8,180 nt of DNA, taken from contig JAITHG010000094.1 of NCBI GenBank assembly GCA_031280075.1, positions 1-8,180 of the forward strand. The letters run 5' to 3'. Every line of letters starts with the position of its first letter. The first letter of the stretch is position 1. Below are positions 1-6,109 of the stretch, piece by piece. Source of the DNA: Eubacteriales Family XIII. Incertae Sedis bacterium (GTDB lineage Bacteria; Bacillota_A; Clostridia; Peptostreptococcales; Anaerovoracaceae). Both the position numbers and the translations under genes were made by a program. The notes under the pieces are model-generated. The model had not been told where the DNA came from. It made no database searches and saw nothing but the letters and a program-made list of their open reading frames with translations.

Positions 1-78
1 TTAAATAGATGTGAAATCAATCAACTTTTGGGTCGCGATTTCTCGCTGGCACACTTGTCAATGACGAGGTGGGGCAGG

Positions 79-103
79 TTGAAATCACTAGGTAGACTAT
101 AAG
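79..103 (+). promoter_or_regulatory. Possible promoter of the beta-propeller/DUF4430 operon (weak)
   Basis: A -10-like TATAAG lies at 98-103, about 25 bases before the start codon at 128. The nearest -35-like hexamer, TTGAAA at 79-84, is only 13 bases upstream, too close for a standard sigma-A promoter. At the usual 17-base spacing (75-80) there is no -35 match. Either this is a weak or regulated promoter or the true one lies elsewhere. The rest of 1-127 shows no other feature I can support. Confidence 0.25.
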
Positions 104-127
104 AAGACGCTTGGAGGAGGAACTGCT

Positions 128-1609
128 ATGAAGATTTCTGGTTCAATGAAGTTGGCGAAGAACAATAAGAGACGAGCTGGGGCAGTAGCCTGCTTGATTG
201 CTGCCGTGTTGGCTCTGACGTGCATCGTTCCGGTCGCTTCCTACGGTGCGGCGAAGGCGAGCAATTGGCCGAGCTTTCGCGGCGATGTGGCGACGAAAGG
301 GGTCACTGCGGCAAAGACACCGCGCACGTCAAAGGAGACGGTGCGCCGCTGGGTGAAAAACCTCATCCCTGAGACGGACATGTATTCGCTCAGCAATCCC
401 ATTATCGTAAACAACAGGATCTATGTCGCGGTGTCGTCCGGATGGCCAGCCACGGACGGCAAGGTGTTTGCCTTCAACCTGAGCGGCAAGCTCTTGCGCC
501 AGAAGCTGATCGACCCCGCGCTCAACCCGGAGACCGGCAAGCCATACGGCACGCCGACGCTGGGCTACATCGGAGCGGGCGGCGGCATGGTGTTCGTCCC
601 GCTGACAGACGGCACGGTGCGCGCTCTCGACGCGGTGACGCTGGAGCAGAAGTGGAAATCTTCCGCGTTCACATACGCGGACAGCGCCAACCTGGATCCG
701 GCAACTTCCGAGCCCGCCATTGTCCCCTATGATTTTTCCAGCCCCATCCTCTACAGGAATGGCTACATCTACACCGGGGTTGCTGCGGGCTGGTCTGAAC
801 TGCCCGGATGCTTCTTCGCACTGCGCACTGCAGATGTGGACACCTCGAAGGCGGACGAAGTGAATGCTCCTGCCTGGACATGGCAGGCGGATGGCGCAGC
901 GGAAAAAGGCTATTATAACGTGGGGGCGGCCTTCACGAAGAACGCAGTGGTCTTCGCAGGGACGGGCGGACTGCTTGTCACGCACAGCTTGACGACGAGC
1001 ACTGCCGCGCTCTCCACCTACGACCTCGGTGAAAGTGTCAAGAGCGAGATGGTCTCCGACGGGAACGCCGTCTATGGGACGACGATGGGAGGTCGCATCT
1101 TCAGGGCTGCGGTCGATTCTGCCGGCAAGGTCTCGGCGGGCTCCGTCAAGAAGGCGAAGCTGAGCGGCGAGCAGAGCTCTGTCGCGCCGGTCGTATACCG
1201 TGGCAAGGTCTACGCCGTATCCGGGAAGCAGAACTTCACCGGCAAGGGGGTCGGCAGGCTCGACGTGTTTGCAAAGAACACGCTGAAGAAGAAGTCAACG
1301 CTCGACCTCGGGGATTATGTGAGCAGTTCCCCCCTGTTGTCGAAGGGCTACGCGACGAAGGCGAACGGGTACAAAGTGCATCTCTACGTCATGCACAATG
1401 CGGTTTCGGAGAACAACGTCATCCGCGTCACAGACAGTGACCGCCTGAAGAAGCCAGTAAAGGCAACGCTGTTCAAGCCGGGCGGCAACCAGGGCGGTGC
1501 CAGCTTGATTGCGGACACGTCCGGCAACCTCTACTTTTACAGCACGAACACCGATGCGGCGACATACAAAATGAAGGCGGATCTGGTGTCTCTGGGGATC
1601 AAGAAATGA
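128..1609 (+). CDS. Secreted PQQ-like beta-propeller repeat protein
   Basis: 493 residues. The start is well supported by GGAGGAGG (113-120) seven bases upstream of ATG. A basic N-terminus (KNNKRR) and a hydrophobic stretch at about 18-38 form a Sec signal peptide, with cleavage likely near residues 40-44, so the protein is exported. The mature part opens with WPSFRGD, a motif often found at the start of PQQ-type propellers. It then repeats blade-like strands: VNNRIYVAV, GGGMVFVPLTDGTVRALD, YRNGYIYTG, NAVVFAGTGG, YRGKVYAVSG and GNLYFYS. I see no clear quinoprotein dehydrogenase catalytic residues, so it is probably a binding or scaffold propeller and not an enzyme. It overlaps the next gene by ATGA, implying translational coupling with the DUF4430 lipoprotein. 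The fold is fairly sure; the ligand is unknown. Confidence 0.8.
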   Translation: MKISGSMKLAKNNKRRAGAVACLIAAVLALTCIVPVASYGAAKASNWPSFRGDVATKGVTAAKTPRTSKETVRRWVKNLIPETDMYSLSNPIIVNNRIYVAVSSGWPATDGKVFAFNLSGKLLRQKLIDPALNPETGKPYGTPTLGYIGAGGGMVFVPLTDGTVRALDAVTLEQKWKSSAFTYADSANLDPATSEPAIVPYDFSSPILYRNGYIYTGVAAGWSELPGCFFALRTADVDTSKADEVNAPAWTWQADGAAEKGYYNVGAAFTKNAVVFAGTGGLLVTHSLTTSTAALSTYDLGESVKSEMVSDGNAVYGTTMGGRIFRAAVDSAGKVSAGSVKKAKLSGEQSSVAPVVYRGKVYAVSGKQNFTGKGVGRLDVFAKNTLKKKSTLDLGDYVSSSPLLSKGYATKANGYKVHLYVMHNAVSENNVIRVTDSDRLKKPVKATLFKPGGNQGGASLIADTSGNLYFYSTNTDAATYKMKADLVSLGIKK

Positions 1610-2478
1610 CCTGGCGCACCACGCGCCGCCTGCTGATCGTTGTCCTGTCCGTGCTTTTCTGCCTCGCACTCGCTTCCTGCGGGGGCGGGGCAGGGGGCGG
1701 CACGGGAGACGGAACGGACGCAGACGCGGGCGAGGGAGCATCCGTCGGGGTGTCCGAAGGGGCGGTGGCATCCGCTGCGGATGCCGATGGGGATGCCGTC
1801 GCGACCGGAACGACGGACGCGGCGAATGACAGTGCATCGCCTCCCGGTCTGGGGGACAGTGCATCCGCAGCCGGTGTCGGCTCGGATGCCCAGACGCAAG
1901 AGCAGGAGCAGCCGCCGCAGAAGCAGACGCAGGCGGACGGCAAGAGCTCTGCCGACACATCGGGAAAATCGGGGAATTCGGAGAAAACAGACGGCAAGAA
2001 ACCTGCAACGGACAGCGCAGGGAATAGCGACAAGTCTGGTGGCAAGGGCACGCCCGACGCATCGCCGCCGAAAGGCAACGACACAAAACCACCGAGCAAG
2101 CCCGCAGACACGCAGAGTGAGCAGATCACGGTGACCGTGTCCGCCGACTGCAAGACACTGCTTGCGAAGAATCCGGATCTCGCTGCAAAACTCTCGGAAG
2201 ATGGGGTGATCCTCGCTCCGAAGAGCGTCACGTTGCCGGCGGGTTCGAACGTCCTGGACGCACTCAAGGCATCAGGCATCGCCTATGTAGGTTCGGTATA
2301 CATCGCGTCGATCGGCGGGCTGTCGGAGATGGATATGGGTGCGAAAAGCGGTTGGGTGTACAGTGTCAACGGGACTTATCCAGGCAAAGGTGTCGCGGGG
2401 TACAAGCTCAAGGACGGCGATGACGTGCGATTCCGGTACACTCTGAACGGTGGGGCGGACGTCAAGTCTGAAGCTTGA
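1606..2478 (+). CDS. DUF4430 (transcobalamin-C-terminal-like) lipoprotein
   Basis: 290 residues. Arg-rich N-terminus, hydrophobic segment at about 9-22 and lipobox L-A-S-C with the lipidated Cys at 25: a surface lipoprotein. Residues 26-170 are a low-complexity Gly/Ala/Ser/Asp then Lys/Gln/Pro linker that probably spans the cell wall. Residues about 173-283 match DUF4430, which is related to the C-terminal domain of transcobalamin and intrinsic factor: ITVTVSADC, DGVILAP, LPAGSNVLDALKAS, SGWVYSVNGTYP and YKLKDGDDVRFRYT. Such proteins in Firmicutes are often paired with other surface proteins; a corrinoid or other ligand role is plausible but unproven. Its ATG lies inside the stop of the upstream gene (ATGA), and it has only a weak GGGGA ribosome site of its own, so it probably depends on coupling. 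Its stop codon lies inside the terminator hairpin. Confidence 0.8.
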   Translation: MTWRTTRRLLIVVLSVLFCLALASCGGGAGGGTGDGTDADAGEGASVGVSEGAVASAADADGDAVATGTTDAANDSASPPGLGDSASAAGVGSDAQTQEQEQPPQKQTQADGKSSADTSGKSGNSEKTDGKKPATDSAGNSDKSGGKGTPDASPPKGNDTKPPSKPADTQSEQITVTVSADCKTLLAKNPDLAAKLSEDGVILAPKSVTLPAGSNVLDALKASGIAYVGSVYIASIGGLSEMDMGAKSGWVYSVNGTYPGKGVAGYKLKDGDDVRFRYTLNGGADVKSEA

Positions 2479-2486
2479 CGGTTTTT
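2460..2486 (+). terminator. Rho-independent terminator of the plus-strand operon
   Basis: Stem CGTCAAG (2460-2466) pairs perfectly with CTTGACG (2474-2480) around the 7-base loop TCTGAAG, followed by G and a run of five T (2482-2486). The right arm contains the TGA stop of the DUF4430 gene. On the minus strand the hairpin is not followed by a T-run, so it should act mainly on plus-strand transcripts. It sits 9 bases from the end of pylSn, at the convergent junction. Confidence 0.6.
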
Positions 2487-2487
2487 G

Positions 2488-2802
2488 TCACCGACGCACT
2501 AGGTCGCTGCCATAGGATTCGAAGTAGGTCTTGCTGTATTTTTCCAGTTTCCAGTCGGGGACGCGACAGGCGGGGCAGGGTTTTGCGACCCATTTGTTGC
2601 GCAGCCATCTGGCCGCTCGCGATGTGCGGGAATCACGTGCGTGGAAAGTCTTGCCGCAGTGCGTGGTGATCGTGATGTAGGCACCGTTGAGTTTCACTTC
2701 CCGGATGCCGTGCAGCACACCTGCGCGCGACGGCCAGAGTTTGATCTTGTCAAGGAGAAGATATAGTCCGACGTTCTTGCGATAGTATTTCTTTTCGCCC
2801 AT
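2488..2802 (-). CDS. pylSn: PylSn, tRNA-Pyl-binding N-terminal domain protein of split pyrrolysyl-tRNA synthetase
   Basis: 104 residues from the ATG at 2802. It matches the N-terminal domain of archaeal PylRS, which is a separate protein in bacteria and binds tRNA-Pyl tightly. Seen: IKLWPSRAGVLHGI (archaeal counterpart LWMSRTGTIHKI), DSRTSRAARWLRNKW (archaeal SRSSRTARALRHHKY) and PCPACRV. All four zinc ligands known from the M. mazei domain (H24, C42, C71, C74) have counterparts at H31, C49, C76 and C79, so it should fold and bind tRNA. A GTG at 2844 would add 14 residues, but it lies in the loop of an upstream hairpin with no ribosome site; GGAG (2809-2806) sits three bases before ATG 2802, a short spacing. 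The gene directly follows pylT and is last in the operon, converging on the DUF4430 gene. Confidence 0.93.
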   Translation of the reverse strand: MGEKKYYRKNVGLYLLLDKIKLWPSRAGVLHGIREVKLNGAYITITTHCGKTFHARDSRTSRAARWLRNKWVAKPCPACRVPDWKLEKYSKTYFESYGSDLVRR

Positions 2803-2832
2803 TTGCTCCGCGTTGACCTCTTCATTTTGTAT

Positions 2833-2862
2833 GCGCCGCGCCACAGAGTTGCAACGCGGCGC
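2833..2862 (-). other. GC-rich hairpin between pylT and pylSn
   Basis: Arms 2833-2840 and 2855-2862 are perfect 8-base inverted complements (GCGCCGCG/CGCGGCGC) around a 14-base loop. No T-run follows on the minus strand, so it is not a standard intrinsic terminator. It begins seven bases after the encoded CCA of tRNA-Pyl and ends about 30 bases before the pylSn ATG. It could guide 3' processing of the tRNA, attenuate transcription or stabilise the pylSn transcript; these are inferences. Confidence 0.5.
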
Positions 2863-2869
2863 GCGGTGA

Positions 2870-2941
2870 TGGCGGGAAGCCCGGGAGTCACACCCGGCTG
2901 CATGGATTTAGGGTCCATGTGATCCATCCGATCCACTCCCC
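2870..2941 (-). tRNA. pylT: tRNA-Pyl (anticodon CUA, amber suppressor)
   Basis: A 72-base tRNA with all tRNA-Pyl hallmarks: acceptor GGGGAGT/GCTTCCC (with G-T and T-G wobbles), a single base between acceptor and D stem, a 4-bp D stem GATC/GATC with a 5-base loop lacking the usual GG pattern, a 6-bp anticodon stem CATGGA/TCCATG, a 3-base variable loop CAG, a T arm CCGGG/CCCGG with the atypical loop TGTGACT, discriminator G, and encoded CCA (2872-2870). The anticodon CTA is at 2911-2909, reading UAG. Overall layout closely follows the Desulfitobacterium tRNA-Pyl. The anticodon loop is CCCTAAA where M. barkeri and Desulfitobacterium have CTCTAAA, so position 33 (base 2912) is C instead of U. It lies between pylD and pylSn inside the operon. 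Confidence 0.95.
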
Positions 2942-2954
2942 ATGTCGTACTTCG

Positions 2955-2963
2955 ATTATATCA
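2955..2963 (-). promoter_or_regulatory. Extended -10 promoter for pylT
   Basis: On the minus strand a perfect TATAAT (2960-2955) is preceded by TG plus one base (2963-2961), giving an extended -10 element TGATATAAT. Transcription would start about 5-8 bases before the mature tRNA 5' end (2941). There is no recognisable -35 at 17-18 bases, as expected for extended -10 promoters. It lies in the 31-base gap between the pylD stop and pylT, so it would drive pylT and pylSn independently of the main operon promoter. Confidence 0.6.
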
Positions 2964-2972
2964 TCATTTCTA

Positions 2973-3827
2973 TTACCCCGGGGCTGCCTTTTGGCGAAAA
3001 ACTGTCGAAGGAGTCAGGACTCCGAGAAGCATCACGGCGGCTCCGGTTTGAAGTGGGTCGGAGAAGATGCGGCTCTGAAGTTGTTCTGCCCCTTCTCCGA
3101 TGGACTGTGGGAGCCCCGGCGACGAGAGCCGCACATCCGGGTGCAGGTCGCCTAAGGTGAGCCATGCGCCTGTGTTGGTCGCGTCGAGGATGAGGGGGAA
3201 GCGGGGGATGTCCCTGCGCCCTGCGATGCCTGCGGCTCTGTCTGCATGCTCCCGCAGCGCCTCTTCGCGCCTGTCGTGGATATGAACGCGTGCCCCCAGC
3301 GCCTCCAGTGCGTCGAAGGCGTGTCGTCCGACGGGACCTAGGCCTAGCAGGAGCACGTCCCGCCCTGCGAGCCCTCCCGCCATGCCGTCCAAGGCGGTGG
3401 CGTATCCATACGCCGTGGCGCGGTCGTTTTCCATGGATGCGCCGTTTTGAAGGTTGATGGCGAGGAAGCGCGCGTCGTCCGCCAGCAGGGTTGCATGGCA
3501 GCCTGCTTCGAGCACACGGTACAGTCCGTCCACATCCGGCTCATCTGGTAGAAAGGCTTCAGCACCCAAGCCTTCAACCAGACGGGCGAGACTTTCAGTG
3601 AATCCGCCGATGGTACCTTGCCCGGCGGTGACGCGCACGATGCCGACACGGCATCCCTGGATCAGTTCTCTGGCATCTGACTCCGTCAGTGCAATGCCTT
3701 GGAGCAGCCCTGCCCCTTTTGCGGCGAGTGCCAAGGGGGAAAGCCCGGTCAGGGCTCGGGTGTGCGCTTCATAGGCACGTATTTCCTCTGCCGTCGTCTG
3801 AAGCCATTCTGATACAAGTCGGGTCAA
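2973..3827 (-). CDS. pylD: PylD, pyrrolysine synthase (NAD-dependent dehydrogenase)
   Basis: 284 residues. PylD oxidises 3R-3-methyl-D-ornithyl-N6-L-lysine, and the product cyclises to pyrrolysine. Family motifs seen: VTAGQGTIGGFTESLA (66-81; M. barkeri VTAGNGIIGNFSESL), PDVDGLY (97-103), LADDARFLAINLQNG (115-129), the Rossmann dinucleotide loop GLGPVG (162-167) and SSPGLPQSI (235-243; M. barkeri STPGIPCAI). The archaeal enzyme is about 259 residues; here the N-terminus is longer and a short tail follows the last conserved block. No ATG occurs in frame before residue 132, which would remove the conserved N-terminal domain. The TTG at 3827 has AAAGGGG (3840-3834) six bases upstream and is the best start. 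It follows pylSc by 52 bases and precedes pylT by 31. Confidence 0.93.
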   Translation of the reverse strand: MTRLVSEWLQTTAEEIRAYEAHTRALTGLSPLALAAKGAGLLQGIALTESDARELIQGCRVGIVRVTAGQGTIGGFTESLARLVEGLGAEAFLPDEPDVDGLYRVLEAGCHATLLADDARFLAINLQNGASMENDRATAYGYATALDGMAGGLAGRDVLLLGLGPVGRHAFDALEALGARVHIHDRREEALREHADRAAGIAGRRDIPRFPLILDATNTGAWLTLGDLHPDVRLSSPGLPQSIGEGAEQLQSRIFSDPLQTGAAVMLLGVLTPSTVFRQKAAPG

Positions 3828-3833
3828 TGTCGT

Positions 3834-3840
3834 CCCCTTT
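3834..3840 (-). promoter_or_regulatory. Ribosome binding site that fixes the TTG start of pylD
   Basis: AAAGGGG on the minus strand, six bases upstream of TTG 3827. No other in-frame start candidate between the pylSc stop and the first conserved PylD residues has such a site; the other TTG, seven codons upstream, has none. Confidence 0.6.
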
Positions 3841-3879
3841 CCGTGCAATCTTGTTATGATGTCGGTCGTAAATATCGGG

Positions 3880-4722
3880 TCAAATGTGGAGCGGGATGCC
3901 GTCGATGAAGTCGGTGCCCCTGCCCACGCGCTTGATGGTGCTGTGACCGCCCTTGACCATGGCGATGCGTTCGATGCCGAACCCGAAGCCGACCCAAGGC
4001 TCGAAAACACCCCAGTTGCCGTCCAGGGAGTGCGGTCCGAAGGAACCGGACGCGAGCTCGATGTCACCTGCGACGATATCAAGCGTCTCGCCATATACGA
4101 CCGAGCCTTCATCCTCAAAGGTGTAATCGTCTATACCCACCGCGCGCATGGCGGCTGCTGCGAGTGTTTTGAGCCGGGACGGCTGTTCCCCGTCCTTGCA
4201 GGCTGCGAACTCGACGAAGTTGAGCATCGTGAACTCGTTCATGTGCTGCGCGCCCTGCGTTTCTTTGCGGAAACAGGAGCCGCATTCAAAAATGCGCACT
4301 GGGGCGCAGGTGATGCGATGCAGTTCCCGCATGAGTACGTAGAGGCTGGGTGCGAGCATGGGGCGCAGGCACCTGCCCTTGTCCACGGAGAAGACCTGCG
4401 CGCGCAGGGGGGCTTCGTCAGAGATGCTCATCTTGTCGAGCATGCCCACAGGGATGATGGTAGATGTAACGACCTTCGTGAACCCCTCATCCTCAACGAG
4501 CCAACGTTCGAGATCCGCGATGATGGCGGCCGTATCCGGGATGTGCTTTTCACTTAGATGCTGCCCAAGGGTTTTGCGGGCTGTTGCCGCCAGTTCCTTC
4601 TCGCGAGCTCGGAAAGAATCCTCGCGCGTCTGGACATCCACGAATTCGGACAAGGTTTCGCGCACGTCCGCGCCGAGTTCGATCAAGCGATCCCGCTGCG
4701 TCTTTGAATAGTTTGTAGCCAT
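3880..4722 (-). CDS. pylSc: PylSc, catalytic domain of split pyrrolysyl-tRNA synthetase
   Basis: 280 residues, close to the usual length of bacterial PylSc and lacking the N-terminal tRNA-binding domain, which is encoded separately here. It is a class II aminoacyl-tRNA synthetase that activates pyrrolysine with ATP and charges tRNA-Pyl. Motif 2 region: CLRPMLAPSLY (118-128), FECGSCFRKETQGAQH (145-160), FTMLNF (164-169); motif 3 region: PWVGFGFGIERI (242-253). Counterparts of M. mazei pocket residues: Y306 is Y128, L309 is M131, R330 is R152, N346 is N168, C348 is V170, Y384 is Y210 and W417 is W243. Key catalytic and Asn/Tyr recognition residues are kept; two lining residues differ. AGGGGAG (4735-4729), six bases before ATG, is a strong ribosome site lying in the end of pylC, whose stop is four bases upstream. 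Stop TGA. Confidence 0.95.
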   Translation of the reverse strand: MATNYSKTQRDRLIELGADVRETLSEFVDVQTREDSFRAREKELAATARKTLGQHLSEKHIPDTAAIIADLERWLVEDEGFTKVVTSTIIPVGMLDKMSISDEAPLRAQVFSVDKGRCLRPMLAPSLYVLMRELHRITCAPVRIFECGSCFRKETQGAQHMNEFTMLNFVEFAACKDGEQPSRLKTLAAAAMRAVGIDDYTFEDEGSVVYGETLDIVAGDIELASGSFGPHSLDGNWGVFEPWVGFGFGIERIAMVKGGHSTIKRVGRGTDFIDGIPLHI

Positions 4723-4725
4723 TTC

Positions 4726-6108
4726 TCACTCCCCTCTGCGCCCATCCGCAGGGTCTCCGTGCACGCTGCGGAAGTGGGCTTCGCTGAATCTGTCTGCTGC
4801 CTTGCCGCACAGGACGGTCTGCCTGATACGTTCGTGAATCTCAGCACGGCGGGCATCCAAGCCCTGTTCGCTCGCGGCTCTGTAGATGAACGCGCCGCAC
4901 AGGCTTGTCGTCCCCGTTGCAGTGTCCGTGCGAAGATCCGTCAGTGCATAATCCGCGCCGAAGGCATGCTCCCCCGTGCCCTCTTCCCGGTGCAGGCTGA
5001 GCGGACCTGCGCCTGCGAGTGCATGCTCCCCCAGGGACTGCACCCGTGGCATCGCCTCGTCTGGCTGCACCGTCGCCACGATGTTTTCATAGGTCGCGAA
5101 TGTCGCCTCACTGTCAGGTTTTTCACCTGACGGGCTGTCCCCCCACGTGCCGCCGACAAGGGAGAGTAGCTCCTCGATGTAGTTGATCCCAACAGATGCG
5201 TACACGGCGGCAGGTGTCTGCGAGGGAAAGCGCGCATCGATCTCGAGGACTTTCATCAAGCCCTCGTGCCAGATGGCCTCGACATCCATGATGCCGTACA
5301 GCCCCGTCGCTTCCGCCAGGCGCAGCGTGTCGCTGTACAGCGCCTGCACGGCGGGATCGGAGCCGAGTGCAAGCGGCACCGTCACGCGGCAGCAATCCAT
5401 GCCTCCGTCCACATGGATCTCAGTCAAAGGATAACAGCGGTAATGCCCGGGGCACCCGATGACCTCTACAGAAAACGCCCGCCCAGGCAAGTACTCCTGC
5501 GCGATCCAGTCCGCCGCCCCATGTGCTTCCCCCTCGCCCGGCTCCGCCGCCAGCGCCCCCGCCGATCTGTTGGGACGACCAGCCCCTGCCTGCAGTCCGT
5601 CTGCCCCTGCAAGGATCTGGTTCAGTGCCGCCGGATCATCCACCCGCACGATGCCATCGCTTCCGCTCCCACCGGAGGGCTTGAGTATGTATCCGTCCTG
5701 AGCCCATGCGCCGGAATCCCGGGCATCCCGCGCCACCTCGTCCGCATACCTCGGGCAGGGGATGCCAAGCTGCCTGAAGAGCCGGTCGGATTTCTGTTTG
5801 GAAGAGGAGACGGCATAGGCCTGTTCGCTGAACGCGAGCGGAAGGTTCCGCTCCTTTGCGAGTGCGGAGAGCGCGGAGAGCGCCCCTTGGTTCTCAGTAG
5901 CAGGCAGAACCAGATCGGCACTGTCAAGCAGCGCCAGCAGTTCTGCGGAAGGATGCTGCACATCGCAGAGCAGCACCGCGTCCGCAATGCCGGACGCGGG
6001 CGTGTTCCGCTCCTTCTCGATCAATATGCAGTGGCAGCCGGCCAGCTTGGCAAGGAAAACGGCCTCCGTTCCCTGCAGCCGCCCACCGAGGATGGCAACC
6101 CGTTTCAT
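4726..6108 (-). CDS. pylC: PylC, methylornithine:lysine ligase (ATP-grasp)
   Basis: 460 residues. PylC joins 3-methyl-D-ornithine to the epsilon-amino group of lysine using ATP. Seen: N-terminal loop GGRLQGTEA (8-16; M. barkeri GGKLQGFEA), VLPATENQG (67-75), ATP-grasp KPSGGSGSDG (143-152), EEYLPG-like QEYLPGRAFSVEVIG (204-218), GIMDVEAI (272-279) and the metal/substrate block EIDARFPSQTPAAVY (289-303), all matching the archaeal enzyme. It is about 100 residues longer than M. barkeri PylC (about 363). Extra material includes an Ala/Gly-rich insert at about 168-199 inside the ATP-grasp domain, longer segments around 320-400, and a C-terminal extension. The start lies one base after the pylB stop, so translation is probably coupled; the nearby GGGGG is a weak ribosome site. 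Stop TGA. Confidence 0.93.
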   Translation of the reverse strand: MKRVAILGGRLQGTEAVFLAKLAGCHCILIEKERNTPASGIADAVLLCDVQHPSAELLALLDSADLVLPATENQGALSALSALAKERNLPLAFSEQAYAVSSSKQKSDRLFRQLGIPCPRYADEVARDARDSGAWAQDGYILKPSGGSGSDGIVRVDDPAALNQILAGADGLQAGAGRPNRSAGALAAEPGEGEAHGAADWIAQEYLPGRAFSVEVIGCPGHYRCYPLTEIHVDGGMDCCRVTVPLALGSDPAVQALYSDTLRLAEATGLYGIMDVEAIWHEGLMKVLEIDARFPSQTPAAVYASVGINYIEELLSLVGGTWGDSPSGEKPDSEATFATYENIVATVQPDEAMPRVQSLGEHALAGAGPLSLHREEGTGEHAFGADYALTDLRTDTATGTTSLCGAFIYRAASEQGLDARRAEIHERIRQTVLCGKAADRFSEAHFRSVHGDPADGRRGE

Positions 6109-6109
6109 T

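Noticed and set aside
1741..2110. Repeat array or CRISPR-like structure in the linker of the DUF4430 gene
   Set aside because: The short GGCAAG/GCGGATGC-like repeats are irregular codon repeats encoding a Gly/Ser/Ala/Lys linker, without regular spacing.
1295..2279. Minus-strand open frames opposite the propeller and DUF4430 genes
   Set aside because: They arise from the low-complexity GC-rich linker; compositions such as Pro/Arg/His or Ser/Ala runs are shadows.
3828..4118. Upstream extension of the pylD frame to an ATG at 4118
   Set aside because: It lies wholly over pylSc in another frame, has a Ser/Ala/Arg-rich composition unlike PylD, and the TTG at 3827 has a proper ribosome site.
3856..4557. 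Plus-strand open frame of 233 residues opposite pylSc
   Set aside because: A mirror of the conserved PylSc gene with no family features of its own.
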